The notes under the pieces: model-generated
What the model saw: the letters and a program-made list of their open reading frames with translations, nothing else
Databases searched by the model: none
Told to the model about the DNA's origin: nothing
Source of the DNA: Tubiluchus corallicola
Taxonomy: Eukaryota; Priapulida; Priapulimorpha; Priapulimorphida; Tubiluchidae
Assembly (NCBI GenBank): GCA_030141605.1
Contig: JAQGDQ010000113.1
Span: 1 to 64,000 of the forward strand
DNA: 64,000 bases
Direction of reading: 5' to 3'
Position numbers and translations under genes: made by a program
Part shown: one piece after another, positions 1-25,503 of the stretch
Layout: each line of letters opens with the position of its first letter
How positions within the stretch are numbered: position 1 is the stretch's first letter

Positions 1-70
1 TGTGCCATTTTTACTTACATTCCTGGTTTGAAAGGACTGAGCCATTCACAGCACTGAGATTACTGCTTAC

Positions 71-242
71 CTGCTGAGTATTTCCGGTATAGCTGGGCGA
101 AGTTCCCGAGAATGGGCACACGAGGTCCTGCTGGAATCACATCATAATCCTTCCTCCTACCGGGCACATAGGAAATCTTCCAGGCCAACCATATTACCCA
201 AGACGTGATAACACAAAATACGAAAGTTATGAGACTCCCCAT
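71..242 (-). CDS. CYP4: Cytochrome P450 family 4, first coding exon (gene runs off left edge)
   Basis: The exon encodes an N-terminal membrane anchor (about residues 4-22, rich in Ile/Val/Phe/Trp), then WKISYVPGRR and the Pro/Gly hinge GPRVPILGN typical of microsomal P450s. Start chosen at 242 (MGSL) because it aligns with the start of the complete paralogue at 8287; an upstream in-frame Met at 299 is probably untranslated. The exon ends at 71 with a GT donor (gtaagc) after one base of a codon, the same phase as exon 1 of copy B. All later exons lie left of the window. As a family 4 enzyme it would be an ER-anchored haem mono-oxygenase, often acting on fatty acids; the substrate is unknown. 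It is transcribed away from copy A. Confidence 0.85.
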
Positions 243-1479
243 TGCCACGGCACTTGATATACAAACCGATTTCACATACCACGTTGACCATAAATGCATA
301 AATACCTTATCTCTGAAGTTCAGCCGTGTGACTACTCAAGTCGAAAGATCAAGTCGTATGTTTGCATGTTAACATAAAAAAAGGTTTTACAGCTTGATTA
401 ATAGCCAGACCTCGTTTAAATAATCCCAGCTGAAAGCCTTTTAAATAAATATCACCATTGCGCTTTTCTTAGTTACATATTTTTCTCAATTATTAGCTGC
501 ATTAAAAATCTGCAGTGAATATTTTAACCCATTTTCAGTTATAGTCCTCTGCTTAGGTTGAGTCAGTTATTAAACTTGCAGAAATGTGAAAATTGTACAC
601 GTACATGCATTTTTGTACATTGATTAAAAGCTATTATCTTTTGCGTAGGCTAAAAACCTCTCTAAACAGTGGGAAGACAAGAATACGATATATTTTTTGT
701 TCTGCGAGAAGAGTGGCTTAAAATTCAAGAAATGAAGCGGAAAATCCTTTGAAAGATAAAAATCGAAATAATGTTTAAACTTTTATTAGTTAATTTTAGC
801 CAACTTTTATATATTGCAACACTTCAGAATGTGGCATGAACATAAATGAATTAGTGTGAAATTATAGTCAATAGTCTAACTAATAAACTAACCATTTTGT
901 CTTAATTTATTAAAAGGCTTTATGACCTCGATTCAAAGGTCGTTCGCCTCTCTAGGAAAAATAATATCAAGAGATATAGTGTGTATCAGCGAATCGCAAA
1001 TTTAATTTGTTGCATCAGTTGGGACCAGGGTAGCCCTAAAAGAAAGACGCACAGCGTCGTAGCTAGAGAGCAGCACCTGTTACGGTACTTGAATTTGACA
1101 TCCTCTCCCAACCCCTCCTCCTCATGTTAGATTCATAAATTTAAAAGTGTTGCCGCTCAGGTGCGATGGATTGCGGAGATAAATTGATAAATTAAGTACT
1201 ATTGAAAAAAATCTTTGTGAAGAAATAAATTCACCCTACATATTGATATACACGCACATAACTTTCATTTGTTTTCTTGTGATCTATTATTTTTACAGGT
1301 ATAAGGCAGCTTTAAGATTTAGCAAATCGTTCTAATGCTTATTATTCAGAGAAAACATTAATTTGGTGTGTTGTAACTGTTACTGCAAAAGGGACTGTTA
1401 CCGCCTAAATCCGCCACTGATAACCTTAATTAATATTATAAGACCTTAAGATAAAATTGTACAATAATTTTTATTTTAG
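243..1479. other. Intergenic stretch between divergent P450 parts
   Basis: Read in both strands for the missing exons 1-3 of copy A (membrane anchor, the exon like 9772-9884, and the exon like 10952-11037) and none was recognisable. AT-rich, with no TATA box that I can assign. It would have to serve as the upstream region of the minus-strand P450. Confidence 0.5.
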
Positions 1480-5692
<4,213 letters not shown>

Positions 5693-5693
5693 A

Positions 5694-8286
5694 AATGAAC
5701 AAAGTTTCATTAAAATGCGCAAATTCTAATAATGCTGAACGTTAGCTGAATGCATCTTAGCTGAACGTTATGTCATAGTGGTTGTTCCATTAACGATTTT
5801 CTTCTTTTGTTACTATTATCAACATAGGCATTACCGTCTCTTACAGTACAAAAGATTCTTGAAAATTTGCAGCTCTGAAAGTCATTCGGAAAATTCAGTA
5901 ATGGTGCTAATGAGCCATTGATATAGGCGAGACAGAAAGACAGCAGTTTCCATCGAGACAAACAACCTTCATAGAAGCTTATAGTGCCATAATACCGCTT
6001 AAGAGGTCAGCTATATGTTACTTGATATCAAAAAAGATGTGAGATGATTATTAGGATGAATCAGTGAGAGAGTTGTTTTGTTTTTTAGTCAGAGGAGCAC
6101 GAGAACTTTGTACTCCTACAATAATTTGCTGAAATATTTCTAGAGGTAATTCAGATGATTGAAATGTGATTGTAAAATTGGTCTAACTAGTATATTTAGT
6201 AAGAATATTTCTAAAAAGAACACAGTAGGAAATAAATGTACGCGAATAAAAACCGCAAAAAAGTGACATTTGAAATATGATGATGACGATGATGAGGTTG
6301 ATAGCGATGATGGCGATGATAATGACGATAATGATGAAGTAACGTTTCAGTAATAATCCAGCATTTTATATCTGAAATTAGTTGATTGCTTCAATGACAG
6401 TAGAAGCATAATGTCATTACTGCATATTACTGCATACGTGTGATATGGTATTTTCATTGTTATAGCAGATCATTAATATCCATTCACATTAATGTTAATA
6501 AAATTGTTTGCGGTGTATCATTTTTGGGACAAAGCGAATACGTTTAAATAATTAATAGCAGTTGACTATATTTAAACTAATAATTAATCTGTTTCACTAA
6601 AACTACATTTTAGTAAGTTTAAGTAAGAAACTAAAAAAATAATAAAATAATGAATAAAAAATCAAAACTTAAGTTAAAAAATTGTGAATTTGCACCAAAT
6701 TTTAGCAATTAAAAAAATTATCTGTTTCGGGGTTTAGTTAGAGCCTCCATGTCACATCGTTATGGTATTTTATCAGAAATATCTACTATCATATTTCGTC
6801 TGGTTTCAGGGCGTAACTGAACTCTCCACAGTTGGCATTATAGTGGAGCACTCAACTAATATTTTGACAGTTGAGAAGCTGCTTAAACTCTGAATTCCAG
6901 TGAAGCATGGTAACCGTTGATGACTATATTCTTTTGCACAGGGAAATTAGGTTTTAATGGCTGAAACTCATATGTATAAAATCTGAGTTTTCATTTAATT
7001 TACCTCCTCTCAGTTTTTAAATTTCATACATTTCATTTGAAAAAAAGCCTTCTGGAATGGTTAGCTATACAGCTTCAGTTTTTCAGAGTTTTGCTTAAGG
7101 TCATTTTCAATGCATTTGAAAATCCATGCTTGATGGCCTATCATGTTATCACAACTGCATTTATGAGCAAACAAGTCGTTGCTGCAATGCCCATCAAAGC
7201 ATCGTTAAAGGTCACAGCCATTTAATCTAATAGGCGCCTTGGGAAAATTGCAAAATTTTGAAAAAGGCTTCAGTCAGTTCAATACGTGGCATTCTCAGGA
7301 TTTACGAGGGCTTAGATAGAATTACACCATTATTGTTGTTGACACGAATGCAGCATGTTTTTCCTGGTGCTTGGAGCAATTACAGTAATGGAAATTATTT
7401 ATATGATTCTTTAGTCTCATTTAATCTTCGTTTTTTCGTTTTTCAGCGGTACGACTTTCTTTTTTCGAATTTTTAGAGATCTTTAATCATCATATTTTTA
7501 TTATAATTATGTAAAATGTTTAACATTCAATCTCAGATTATGCCAATTATCTGAATCAATTGTACAGATTACATTCTGTTTTTAATTGTACAGATAGAAG
7601 TAGTATACCAGTTGTATAGACATTAATTTTTGTTTTCTAAAAAAGTTCTACAACTTTATTAAGTATTTCTATATTTTTAACAAGACAAAACATCTAAATA
7701 CAAGATCACTGTTGCCACAAGTATGTATAAAATTACAGCTAAGACACATGTCACACTGAGCATCGGTGTTGTAACTAAAGAGGTTCCCCTGCATTAACGT
7801 AGTTGAAATACCTCCGCTTGAGACACAGCTGAGTTATTGCTAGTATTCGTTCGCTTATAGCATCCGCAAGTAAGACGCAGTTAAACAGCACCACTTACGT
7901 TTTGCATGACATCGAGGCTCTTGCTATGTTTTTAATAAAACAAAATACTTAAATATAGGACCACTGTTGCCACAAGTGTGTAAAAATTACAGACGGCGCG
8001 CTGTAGTATTTTTTAGATCCTATTTTTGAGTGTTGCACACCGAGCACATAAAACATAGCAACAAAACTTACAGTAGTAGCAGTCAATGAGTTTCTGTCAA
8101 CTTTATCAAATGATAGCGCTATATCACATCTTCAGTTGAGACAAGGACTTAAGAGTGCAGAAGTACAAACACTTTCAAATTGATCTTTCGACTTCTACAG
8201 TCATTTGGCAATGAAGGCTCACATAAGCCCATAGATTAAAACGTCACTTGCACAAGTACTCGTAGTCAACACGAAGATAAAACATT
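5694..8286. other. Intergenic, AT-rich
   Basis: No gene recognised. Holds a degenerate GAT/GATGAC run at about 6278-6340 and, closer to copy B, a duplicated block at 7676-7992. Upstream control sequences of copy B should lie in its right part; no clear TATA box was found. Confidence 0.5.
7676..7992. repeat. Direct repeat pair upstream of P450 copy B
   Basis: Two related blocks of about 60 bp, at about 7678-7737 and 7932-7992, share cactgttgccacaagt and a following attacag with A-rich flanks. They lie about 300-600 bp before the start codon of copy B. They may be a duplicated regulatory segment or remnants of a mobile element. Confidence 0.6.
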
Positions 8287-16624
<8,338 letters not shown>

Positions 16625-16625
16625 A

Positions 16626-17860
16626 AACATAATTTGTAAAAAAAATGCAGAATGAATTCGAGGCCGTGATTTCGTTACTGTTTATAGTGAATGATGCAGC
16701 TAAAGCTTATTTTTCCTTTGCAACTTCTTTCTAACTTTCTTGCAGACTGACTTTTTTTGTAATACATCCAGATTTGGATCCACATCGTTAAATGGAAGCT
16801 GTGCTGATAATCCAATGGCACAATAGAGTCTGGCGAATGCTGTGTTTTTGTTACTACAGTTACAGATGTCTTTATGGCATGTTTCATTTGTGCCTGCCTG
16901 TCTAATACCTATAACAGGAAGTATGGACTATTATAGACATATCCACTATTTGTTCTTGATGACAGAAGTAAAATCCAGCTAAACAATTTAATGTTGAAAG
17001 GTTCGTGCATAGTAATGAGGTCTTTGCTGCCATCTACGTAGCTACCTACAATGTTTTTGCAGATTTGCGTTGGAATGTTGTTATATAGTCAGACATGATA
17101 GCACAACCATGCTGTCAAATGTACACGTCTGCCATGTTTTTCTTACTTATTGAAAATGTATTAAATGTTGAAAACAGCTATACATTCCTGTTATACAAAG
17201 ACATTTACAAAGCAATTTCATAGAATCTTCTACAAAAAAATAATAGTACATAATTAAATTAAAACATTTTCATTTATATATTCCACCAGGCAATATGTTA
17301 TCTTTCTCTATACAGCTAGGGATAAAATTTTAGTTTCTTTCAGGAGAAAACGACTAAATAATGGACTGCAAATAACTTTGCGATTTCTCACTTTACCAAG
17401 TTGTATTGAATTACTGCAAAGAATGTAGTCAATAGATGTTTTATTTTTTCATTCATTAGCGTACCAAAACTCCTGGATTTCAAAAAAGCTTCTTCGTTTA
17501 TTACTGCTCGGCTTCAGAACCAAGGCGCCCCGCCCCACATTCACGATCACCAATTCACCACTGATATAATTGATTACTGTTCCTCAGGAGTGAATGTTCG
17601 TTTTAAATGTCTAAAACAATTCGATGTAAATGTGAAATCCAACAGTTTTGAGAATTTTTCAAATTTTATCAATGAGGGACATCGCAAGCAATTGGGTTCC
17701 GACAACTTTAAGCCAACTGACAGACGAAAGAACGACAAAGCTTTCAATATGTCACAAACATCAAACTCAACAAGCCTTGCAATTTTGCTCTGTCTTCCAG
17801 TGTTATCTAAGTATACGCAAAAGCCTTATAATATGCAACAACTTTTGTTGAATGTGAACA
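16626..17860. other. Convergent intergenic region between P450 B and gene C
   Basis: No gene recognised. Gene B arrives from the left on plus and gene C from the right on minus. An AATAAA on the minus strand at about 17863 is a plausible end for gene C. Confidence 0.5.
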
Positions 17861-17918
17861 TTTATTTGCTTTTGATACGTCAATATCACATATCAAAAAT
17901 CATTTAAATTCTATCATA

Positions 17919-17942
17919 GCAATTGTGACAACAAAAAGGCCA
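17919..17942 (-). promoter_or_regulatory. Conserved 3' UTR element of gene C
   Basis: mRNA-sense core ggcctttttgttgtcacaat, about 505 bp after the stop codon. Near-identical motifs lie downstream of genes D, E and F. An AATAAA follows about 55 bp further on. Confidence 0.55.
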
Positions 17943-18446
17943 AGTTTATCAGTATTATGTTCAGCTACAAATTAATTATAGTATTTACAATGACAATCCT
18001 AGATCTGAATGTGGCTCATACAGCAACTATTGTGTATTGGTATTGCTTTCACAATGCCAAAATTTCAACGATTAACGTTTCTACCACTTTTCCATCATTG
18101 TCAGTTTTTGGTCAACTCATCCATAGATATTCCTTAGCACCGCGTACTACTCGTGTACGTGGTATGGTGTATCTTTAGCGTGATGCGGTCAAAAGTCATT
18201 TCTGGGTCATAATCAAGTGTTGAATATAGCGTTTTGGTATTTTTTCTCGAAACTTGTTATACATTTTTTTTAGAAATTTCTTCAACTAATAATAGTGAGT
18301 TGCTTTTTGCAGTAATGTTGCCATTAAATTCATAATTATGCAACAACCAGGATTAATTTTAACGATTCTGTGATTTAATTCATAATGAATGATTTAATTG
18401 TTGAAAGGCGTTTAAAGTGAACAGTGAACTGTATGGTTTATGTATT

Positions 18447-21400
18447 TTATTCTCCTCTGTAGACAGTATCAACGTCAGCAAAACCCCAAATTGGTTCCTC
18501 AATGTCGTAGTGGTACAGAGTTCTTGGTTGTTCGTAGTTGTTGCCTTCTCTAAAAATAACAACAACAAAAACGTAAATCTACAGCCCTACAGAATAAGTT
18601 TTCTTATAATGTCTATAAAACTTACCAGCTAGTAATACGCTAAGTTTTCTTCGTTAATTCGCACTTGCTACACACTTAATGAACACGGTCAGCTACAATG
18701 CAGTAGGTAAAACCATAATTAACCTACCCCCAATAACACTTGTTGGCAATCGCGTGTCATAATCAAGACGTGTTTCTTAATTGTTCCAGTGTGCAACAGT
18801 GCATAGCCCGTTTGTCGCGTATGCAAAGTGGCATCGAAAAGAACGTGAGTCTTGTATTTTACGAATTTGTGAAATTTATAGTTCTGCTTTAATACCACAT
18901 CAACATGTCACAAGACAAAAAGTTATTTTCAACGGTGATGCAGAACATTCAGTAAATTTTTAAAAACGACTTTATAATTGAACATGATAGTGAGGCTATC
19001 AAAATCAGCGGAAACTGTTTTGCTTGTAGCAAAGTTAGACTCATATGTTCTAAAATATCACAGATAGAACCAACCGCTACTTGCCATAAAAGTCAAACAA
19101 ATGGCAATCAGCAATTCACGATTTCTATGCCTGACATCAAGCAGGTCACAAGAATTAATATATCTCGAACTGGCAAAATCATAATCACCGGAGGAGGCTT
19201 CAAAAATGGGCTGTAACGAAATTGGCGAATCTGCTGCAATTAATGCGAGAGGAGATTTCTGAGAGACCTACAACAGGTGACTATGACCTAAATCGTAGTA
19301 AAGATCCTTCGGATTTAGACTTATTCCAAAATACAACATCCGATACAAGTTATGTATCAATCTTTAGCCAAGATTCTGAGCTTGAAACTATGAGTAGTAC
19401 GACACCAACAAATACTACTAGTACTATGCCTATACGCAGCGGAATTAATACAAATAATTGGCAAATGGACTTAACAAACTTTAACAACACCACATCAGCA
19501 ACACGATACGAATTTGTCAACTGCAACCAATGAAGTTAAGTCCATCGGAATTCAGTACGAAAACACACAAATTTCGTCTGGGAGAAGTGAATTTAATGAA
19601 AATTCAATTAAATCAACTGAAACTCAATGTACCCTAAACAACTCGTTTACCAGAGCAGCTGCAACACAATGCGAACACGATAAAGCTCGATTCACATCAG
19701 TGGAAACGCAGTATGAACGCAACGAACAATCACTAGACCTTCTTAAAGTTCAACGTGAACATACATCTCTAAATGAAATCATTCTAACAGATTTTGATTC
19801 ATTTCCAAGAGAAGTAAGCCTAGAAATAAGTACCATAGGCACTTTTAAACAAGAAGTATTGCTACTACGTCTATCTCTAGAGGAAAACAACATGAAAATG
19901 AACCACTTGCTAAACGAAATGACTAGCTTGTTTGTCAAAGTGCAAAAATAAAATAAAATGATGCAGCCTGCTGTGATTACTACTACGAACACTGGAAATC
20001 ACGACTACGTAAACATTTCCTACGGCAACGCACAGGCAAGTCAACGCAGTAATACAGATGCTTCCAACGACAACGTACAGGCAGGTCAGCGCAGTAACGC
20101 AAATGCTTACCACGGCAACGTACAGACAGGACCACGCAATACACGAATGACGAGGAATCTATGGGATACAACTAGCACACTCATCTTAGGAGATTCTGGG
20201 GCATCGTACGTGAAACCCCGACAGATTGGCAAAAACATTCAGGTACATTCTTATAGGGTCTCACAATTCATAAATTAGACTAAAAAGTGATAGATAGCAT
20301 GCACATACTAGATTGCATAATGTTGTTCTATGTTGAGGCATAAATGACGTGTTGAATTTTTACAAAACTAATAGGCAACTAAATGTTAATGATTTCATGG
20401 CAGTAACGATTGAAAAAGTTTGATCTTCGTCAGTAAAATAAGTTCATTAGAGCTCATTAACAGTTACTTGAGAAACAGAAAACAAAGAGTTAAATTATCT
20501 GCAAATACCGTCTCAGAATAGCTAACATTACAGCAGGGCATACCACAAGCACACTTTTGGGTCCCTTACTTTTCTGTCTTTATATTAACAATATATTTAA
20601 AACACTAACACATTGTAATATAACACAGTATGCTGACGACGCAACTATATATATTTAGGCCACGAAAATCTAGCAACAGCTCAACGACTTTTTTGAACAG
20701 GACACCGCAAAGATTAACATAGCATTTACCCATTTAAAACTTAAATTAAACAGCACCAAAACAGATTTCATGGTTCTTTCGCCATTCTCAAATGACAATA
20801 TAACTAATACTTCAATAAAAGTTGAAAATAGCATAATAAAACAGAAAAACAAAGTAAGTTCTTGATATCTGTGCAGATAACAAACTTTCTTGGGATAACC
20901 ATTTCAATAAAATTTACGACAAAATGGCATGCGGAACGCCCTACTTACGGCAGGTAAAAGGTCAATTAACTAAACAGACAAAGTTATTAATTTTTCAAAC
21001 TCTCATTTCACCGCACTTTTTATACGGATGCACACTTTTTCATGAAGTTTCAAGAGACTATAACAAACTAAATAGTCTTCAAAATTATGCATTAAGATTA
21101 GTCGCTGGCTATACAAATAAAACGTCTCTCATCACAAATCAAACCTCTGCAACAGAGTTAAGAACAATGTTTAAAATCCCAATTTTACAAGCACATAAAG
21201 ACTTCTACACAATCCTCTTTTTATATAAATACATCAACAATATTAACACGCCCTTCATCAAAAATAAGCTTCCACTCCTCTTGGAGCCAACGTTAAATCC
21301 AAGAACACACAATATTAAACAAATGCGCACTGGTAACAAATACGGCAACAATTCTGTCACTAAACAAGGAGTTCAACTTTGGAATACCCTGCCATCAAAT

Positions 21401-21732
21401 TTAAAACAAATCAAGTCTTCTGACGAATTCAAATCAAAATTAAAAATATATACATTAAATCGTTCTGAAAACCCTACATACGTAAGCGATAATATATATT
21501 CATCCTCAAATTTTATTTACCCACGTCCATTTTGAATTGTATGTATATATTGTATATAGTCTATTATAATTTGCGTGTAACATTATCATGTATGTTTTGT
21601 TTTAAATTTTTGACACAGTAGTTTTTAGTTTGCACTGGACGCATTTAACAGTTGTGTGAATTTCATTCTCATGCTGCGATGCTCTTTTATGCTTTTATAG
21701 TTATGAATATCGATTTTTTATGGCAAATAAAG

Positions 21733-21778
<46 letters not shown>

Positions 21779-23839
21779 GAAAGCAATCAAATCATGGCCT
21801 TAGTAGCTAAATTTAATTTTTAAAGCTCAACGGAATTCAATCACACTTCTCCGCTATTCTTCTTTTTTGTAGCTACAGTTGACTACAGTTCGTTATAGGT
21901 AAAGCGGCCAAAAGATGAATCTTCCTCATGACACCTGGCGGTGTGGGGTGGATATGTTGTGTAGTGTTAATGGGTCAGTGTTGTTTTGACTGGTGATCAG
22001 TAAAATCGTGGTAGCAAGAAATGAAAAAATAGAAACCTGCCACTCTTGAGTAAGATTACTATGTGCTCTACGTGTAACTACTTACATGTTTTGCTATAAT
22101 TTGAAACTCTTTGTCTTTTTATACACATTATTTTGCTAGTCTTGTTTAAATAATAGCAAATGCAAAATTCGAAAAATATTTTGCCCCTGGATCAAGAGCT
22201 AGATTAATATTTGAACCAACGAAGAAATCTGATATAACATATTAAAGAGTTTCTAAAGGCGTTTGCTTCAAAGGATTGCCCAAAGAGTTCCTGGTTTCGA
22301 ACCTAGGTTTTGCAGCCAATTTTCAACAGTTCTTTATATATCAAACAGTAATTTTGTCTAATATCAGTTTGGTTAATTTATATAATGTTATTATACACAC
22401 CTATATCTGTACTCATATCCACGTGTCTTTGACGCTGTCTCAGAAGCCTCAGCCTGGTCGCGGGTAAACAGACTTCCTGACGCACTGCCCTGCCTGGTGT
22501 AAGTCAAACTGCTTGATCGTTCACCCTCTCCTCTTAGACCACCACTGCTGATTGGTCCATACCGGGTTGTTGTAAAATACTGTGGTACTCCAGTGACAAC
22601 AGGAGAACTACCCACTCTTCTACCACTTCCTGTCAAATGGATATTTTGGGCAACCTGAACAGTAGCGCCACCACTACGACGTGGCTGAAATCCAAAACTA
22701 TCAGTGCCAGTTGACACAGTCTGTACTTTTCTAGTCTCAAAGCCTAATGTACCACCTCGTGCACCAGTCACAGCCCCTCTGCCAGTTCCTGATGTTGCTG
22801 TCCTTCCTCCTCTAAATGAGAACGTCTTCTGACCAGCACCTCCTACTCTGCCATCTAACCCACCGTCAATATCACTAGAACTGGAACCGCTTCTTCTTTC
22901 AGAAAATGTAAAGGAGGGATATTGTCTCAGTCCAGTTCCGCTTTGCACTTGAAGAGAAGCCGCAGAATCAACTCCGCCTCCACCTTCTCCAACAGCAACA
23001 CCAGACCTTCTTTCAGTAAAGGTGATGGAGGTCTGCCCCCTACCTTTTCTACTTCCTCCACTTGTGATAAAATCTTGTAAACCACCCACAGAAGACCCAG
23101 TAAGGCCACCGTCTGTGTCGCTAGACGTGGAGCTACTTCGTCTCGCAGTAAAAGAAACTGAAGAAGATTTCCTTTCTCCGTCTTTGCTTTCATCTTGGAA
23201 AAAGCCTCCCAAACCTACCTCACCACCACCACCACCGTCACTGGCCCCACTAGAGCTGCCTTGGAAAAAGCTGACAAAGTCACTACCACTGCCGTCACCG
23301 CCATCACTGCCCGCACTGGAACTGCCTTGGAAAAAGCTGGCAAAGTCACTACCACTGCCGTCACCGCCATCACTGCCCGCACTGGAACTGCCTTGGAAAA
23401 AGCTGGCAAAGTCAGCCCCACCACTATCAGCACCGGCATCACCACGACCGCGAATGCCACTTTCACTGCTTTGGAAAACGCTTCCAAGGCCAGCAACAAC
23501 GCCACCACCATCATGACCAGTACCACCAAAACTACGGGTATGGGTAGTTTCGGTCTTCTGGAACGAAGTTTGGCCTGATCCTAGTCCACTTTGTGCATCG
23601 TCAGCTATTAGAAAACCTCTTTCTCTGCCTCCTCCACTGCTCAAGAAACTTCGTCTTTCGCTGAAAGAGGACGTATCGGAACTATCATGTCCACCGTCGA
23701 TCGCATTGATATCAAACGATGCCTGTCCTGCCCCTGGCAATAGCTTCACCAGTTCTATTGGTGGCTGTTCGTCTTCTGGCTCTGGTGCCCCACAGGTCAA
23801 CATTATCAAATGGATCAGGACAAGAAGAGACAGGTTCAT
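18447..23839 (-). CDS. Gene C: secreted Gly/Ser-rich repeat protein with conserved C-terminal module
   Basis: Two coding exons: 22401-23839 (ATG at 23837-23839) and 18447-18549, joined in phase 2, giving 513 aa. I do not recognise the family. Seen: signal peptide (first about 17 residues, MNLSLLVLIHLIML), a Gly/Ser-rich region with repeated FSERRS/FTERRS/FTARRS motifs, and three tandem 22-residue units around SFFQGSSS (23256-23453). Then comes the 60-residue block from YFTTTRYGP (residue 421) to RGYEYRYR (480), and the last exon YEQPRTLYHYDIEEPIWG. The last exon was assigned by its acceptor, phase and close match to gene D. The intron is about 3.85 kb and holds a LINE and a SINE. An acceptor 5 bases before the ATG shows a leader intron. 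Inferred extracellular structural protein. Confidence 0.85.
18780..21780 (+). mobile_element. Degenerate LINE (CR1/L2-like) inside the intron of gene C
   Basis: Opposite in strand to gene C. From the left: ORF1-like frames (about 18.8-20.28 kb) rich in Asn/Thr/Gln, ending in a STLILGDS segment that resembles the start of the SGNH-esterase domain known from CR1/L2 ORF1 proteins. Then a broken reverse transcriptase with SYLRNRKQRVKL, LGPLLFCLYINNIF and the catalytic QYADDATIY (about 20.63 kb). Then an open 203-codon C-terminal segment at 20924-21535 (LWNTLPSNLK). The 3' end is an AATAAAG followed by a (TA)n tail at 21735-21776. The endonuclease part is missing between ORF1 and RT. Stops and frameshifts show it is inactive. 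Confidence 0.75.
21735..21776. repeat. (TA)n tail of the LINE
   Basis: Pure TA dinucleotide run directly after the LINE 3' end. Confidence 0.95.
22185..22335 (+). mobile_element. tRNA-derived SINE-like sequence in intron of gene C
   Basis: Contains aaaggcgtttgcttc and a B box ggtttcgaacc in tRNA-like spacing, similar to the SINE-like copies at 11180 and 29636. Ends were not determined. Confidence 0.4.
23256..23453 (-). repeat. 66-bp coding tandem repeat in gene C (three units)
   Basis: Two neighbouring units are almost identical in DNA and the third differs slightly. Each encodes 22 residues around DFASFFQGSSSAGSDGG. The near-identity points to recent slippage or unequal exchange within the gene. 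Confidence 0.9.
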
Positions 23840-24062
23840 GTTGACTAAAAAGGCAAACCAAAAAGAAAATAAATTGGAAGCAGCTAATGACTACTTGGTG
23901 TTATTAGTAAAAGTGAACATATATGGAATTTCCAGGTATTATATAATTCAAGTAAATAAATTATTTAAAATGGATTCTTACCTTTACAATTTTGGGGAAC
24001 CCCAACGCAGAAAGCTCGATCGGCTATACCATCTGTGGACTGCCAGAATGCTTGTCATTTAC

Positions 24063-24069
24063 TCTTATA
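24063..24069 (-). promoter_or_regulatory. Candidate TATA box of gene C (TATAAGA)
   Basis: Followed by a likely leader exon ending at 23982 with donor gtaaga. An acceptor just before the ATG (exon resumes at 23844) completes the leader intron. Same layout as genes D, E and F, though this TATA is a variant form. Confidence 0.55.
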
Positions 24070-25364
24070 CTACCTCGCTCCTGTTATAACCCACTTATCG
24101 CCCCTCCTTGTTTTCCCTTTTTTCAAAATCATTTTCCTACGCCTGGACAAACTTCAATAACAGCAATAATGAGAGCAAAAACTGATTTACCTTGAGCTGA
24201 GATTGTGCGAAATTTATGCTAAATTTCATTCAATCATTTTATAATTTCCTGAAAGCAAATTTCAACCTTATCATGCATCACAAACTTTTTGCAGTAACGT
24301 AAATCTAGCCTATTTAAAACCGAACTTCTTTGGCCTCTAAAACATAAACTTGTGTGTATTATTTACCCATAAATTGCATTGCACAAGTCATTATAATGGT
24401 TTCCCCACGAAAATCTCTGCACACCTAAGAAAGCTGACGATAATTATATCCTACTTTGTGATTCTCAGTTTCTCTTCCCATCTTTGTGCATTGCATCTAC
24501 ACGAGAATGGAACAAACTTTTAACTTGCGTTCAATTGCGGATTTTAACTGTTTTAAAAGTACCCTTTTTATCATAAAGTTTTATTACCTGGTGATTTTTA
24601 TTGTATGCTTATATTTTTATTGCAGTCATTTTAACTGTAAACTTGTATTACAGCTGCTAACAATAATTTGTCGCTTTTACTGCGCTCCACAAATAAGTTA
24701 TCATCACGCTTATCAAAAACATTTCTACTCTCTTCTCTCACCTTCCCTACCCCACTCAACATAAATGACATAGATTTTCTGTCATAATTCATTACGATAC
24801 CTCTTCATTACCACGATCTTTCTATGGATCTAAACAGAAGCCATTCTATTCTGAAGTGTAAATTTCTGAAAATTTAATATTTTTAATTGAATCGTTGTAT
24901 GGGATACTACATTCACATTCAGAACGAAACAATTTTGCTGCAAAGGAAAAGTTTCTCTCAGGTATATATTTTTCTGCTCACGATTGTGAAATATAACCGA
25001 AAACATATCAAGCAATCGACTGGTTATAATGTAGAAATTTTTTTTGCATGTACATAATAATAACTATAATAATGCAGCTTTCTCAAATTTGCTGTCATTC
25101 TTCAAATCTGAAGCAAATTTGGTGTGTGAATTTGTAAGAGGCTTTAAATGCGCATTATAATAGAGTCTGACTTCTCATTTTATAATTGATAATGCTGTAA
25201 TAATTTATAAAATTGAAAGTAACATCTAGTTGTCGCAGTATATAAGTAAAATTTTGTGGAAAATATTTTGTACACTTCGAATGTTATTTTCTATGGATTG
25301 ATTCTGCTGTGATCATCTTCTTGATAGCATGTTTATATCAATTAATAAATTTATCTATTTGTCT

Positions 25365-25503
25365 GTCTGTCTGTCCGTCCGTCCGCCGTCCGTCCGTCAT
25401 CCATCCATCCATCCATCCATCCATCCATCCATCCATCCATCCATCCATCCATCCATCCATCCATCCATCCATCCATCCATCCATCCATCCATCCATCCAT
25501 CCA
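25365..25503. repeat. (TGTC/CGTC)n-(ATCC)n microsatellite
   Basis: Short TGTC and CGTC runs pass into about 25 copies of ATCC. Ile-His-Pro-Ser open frames here are artefacts. Confidence 0.97.

Noticed and set aside
22927-23578. Plus- and minus-strand frames of 88-164 codons over gene C
   Set aside because: Shadows of the Gly/Ser-rich exon; the minus-strand frame with signal peptide and module is the real one.
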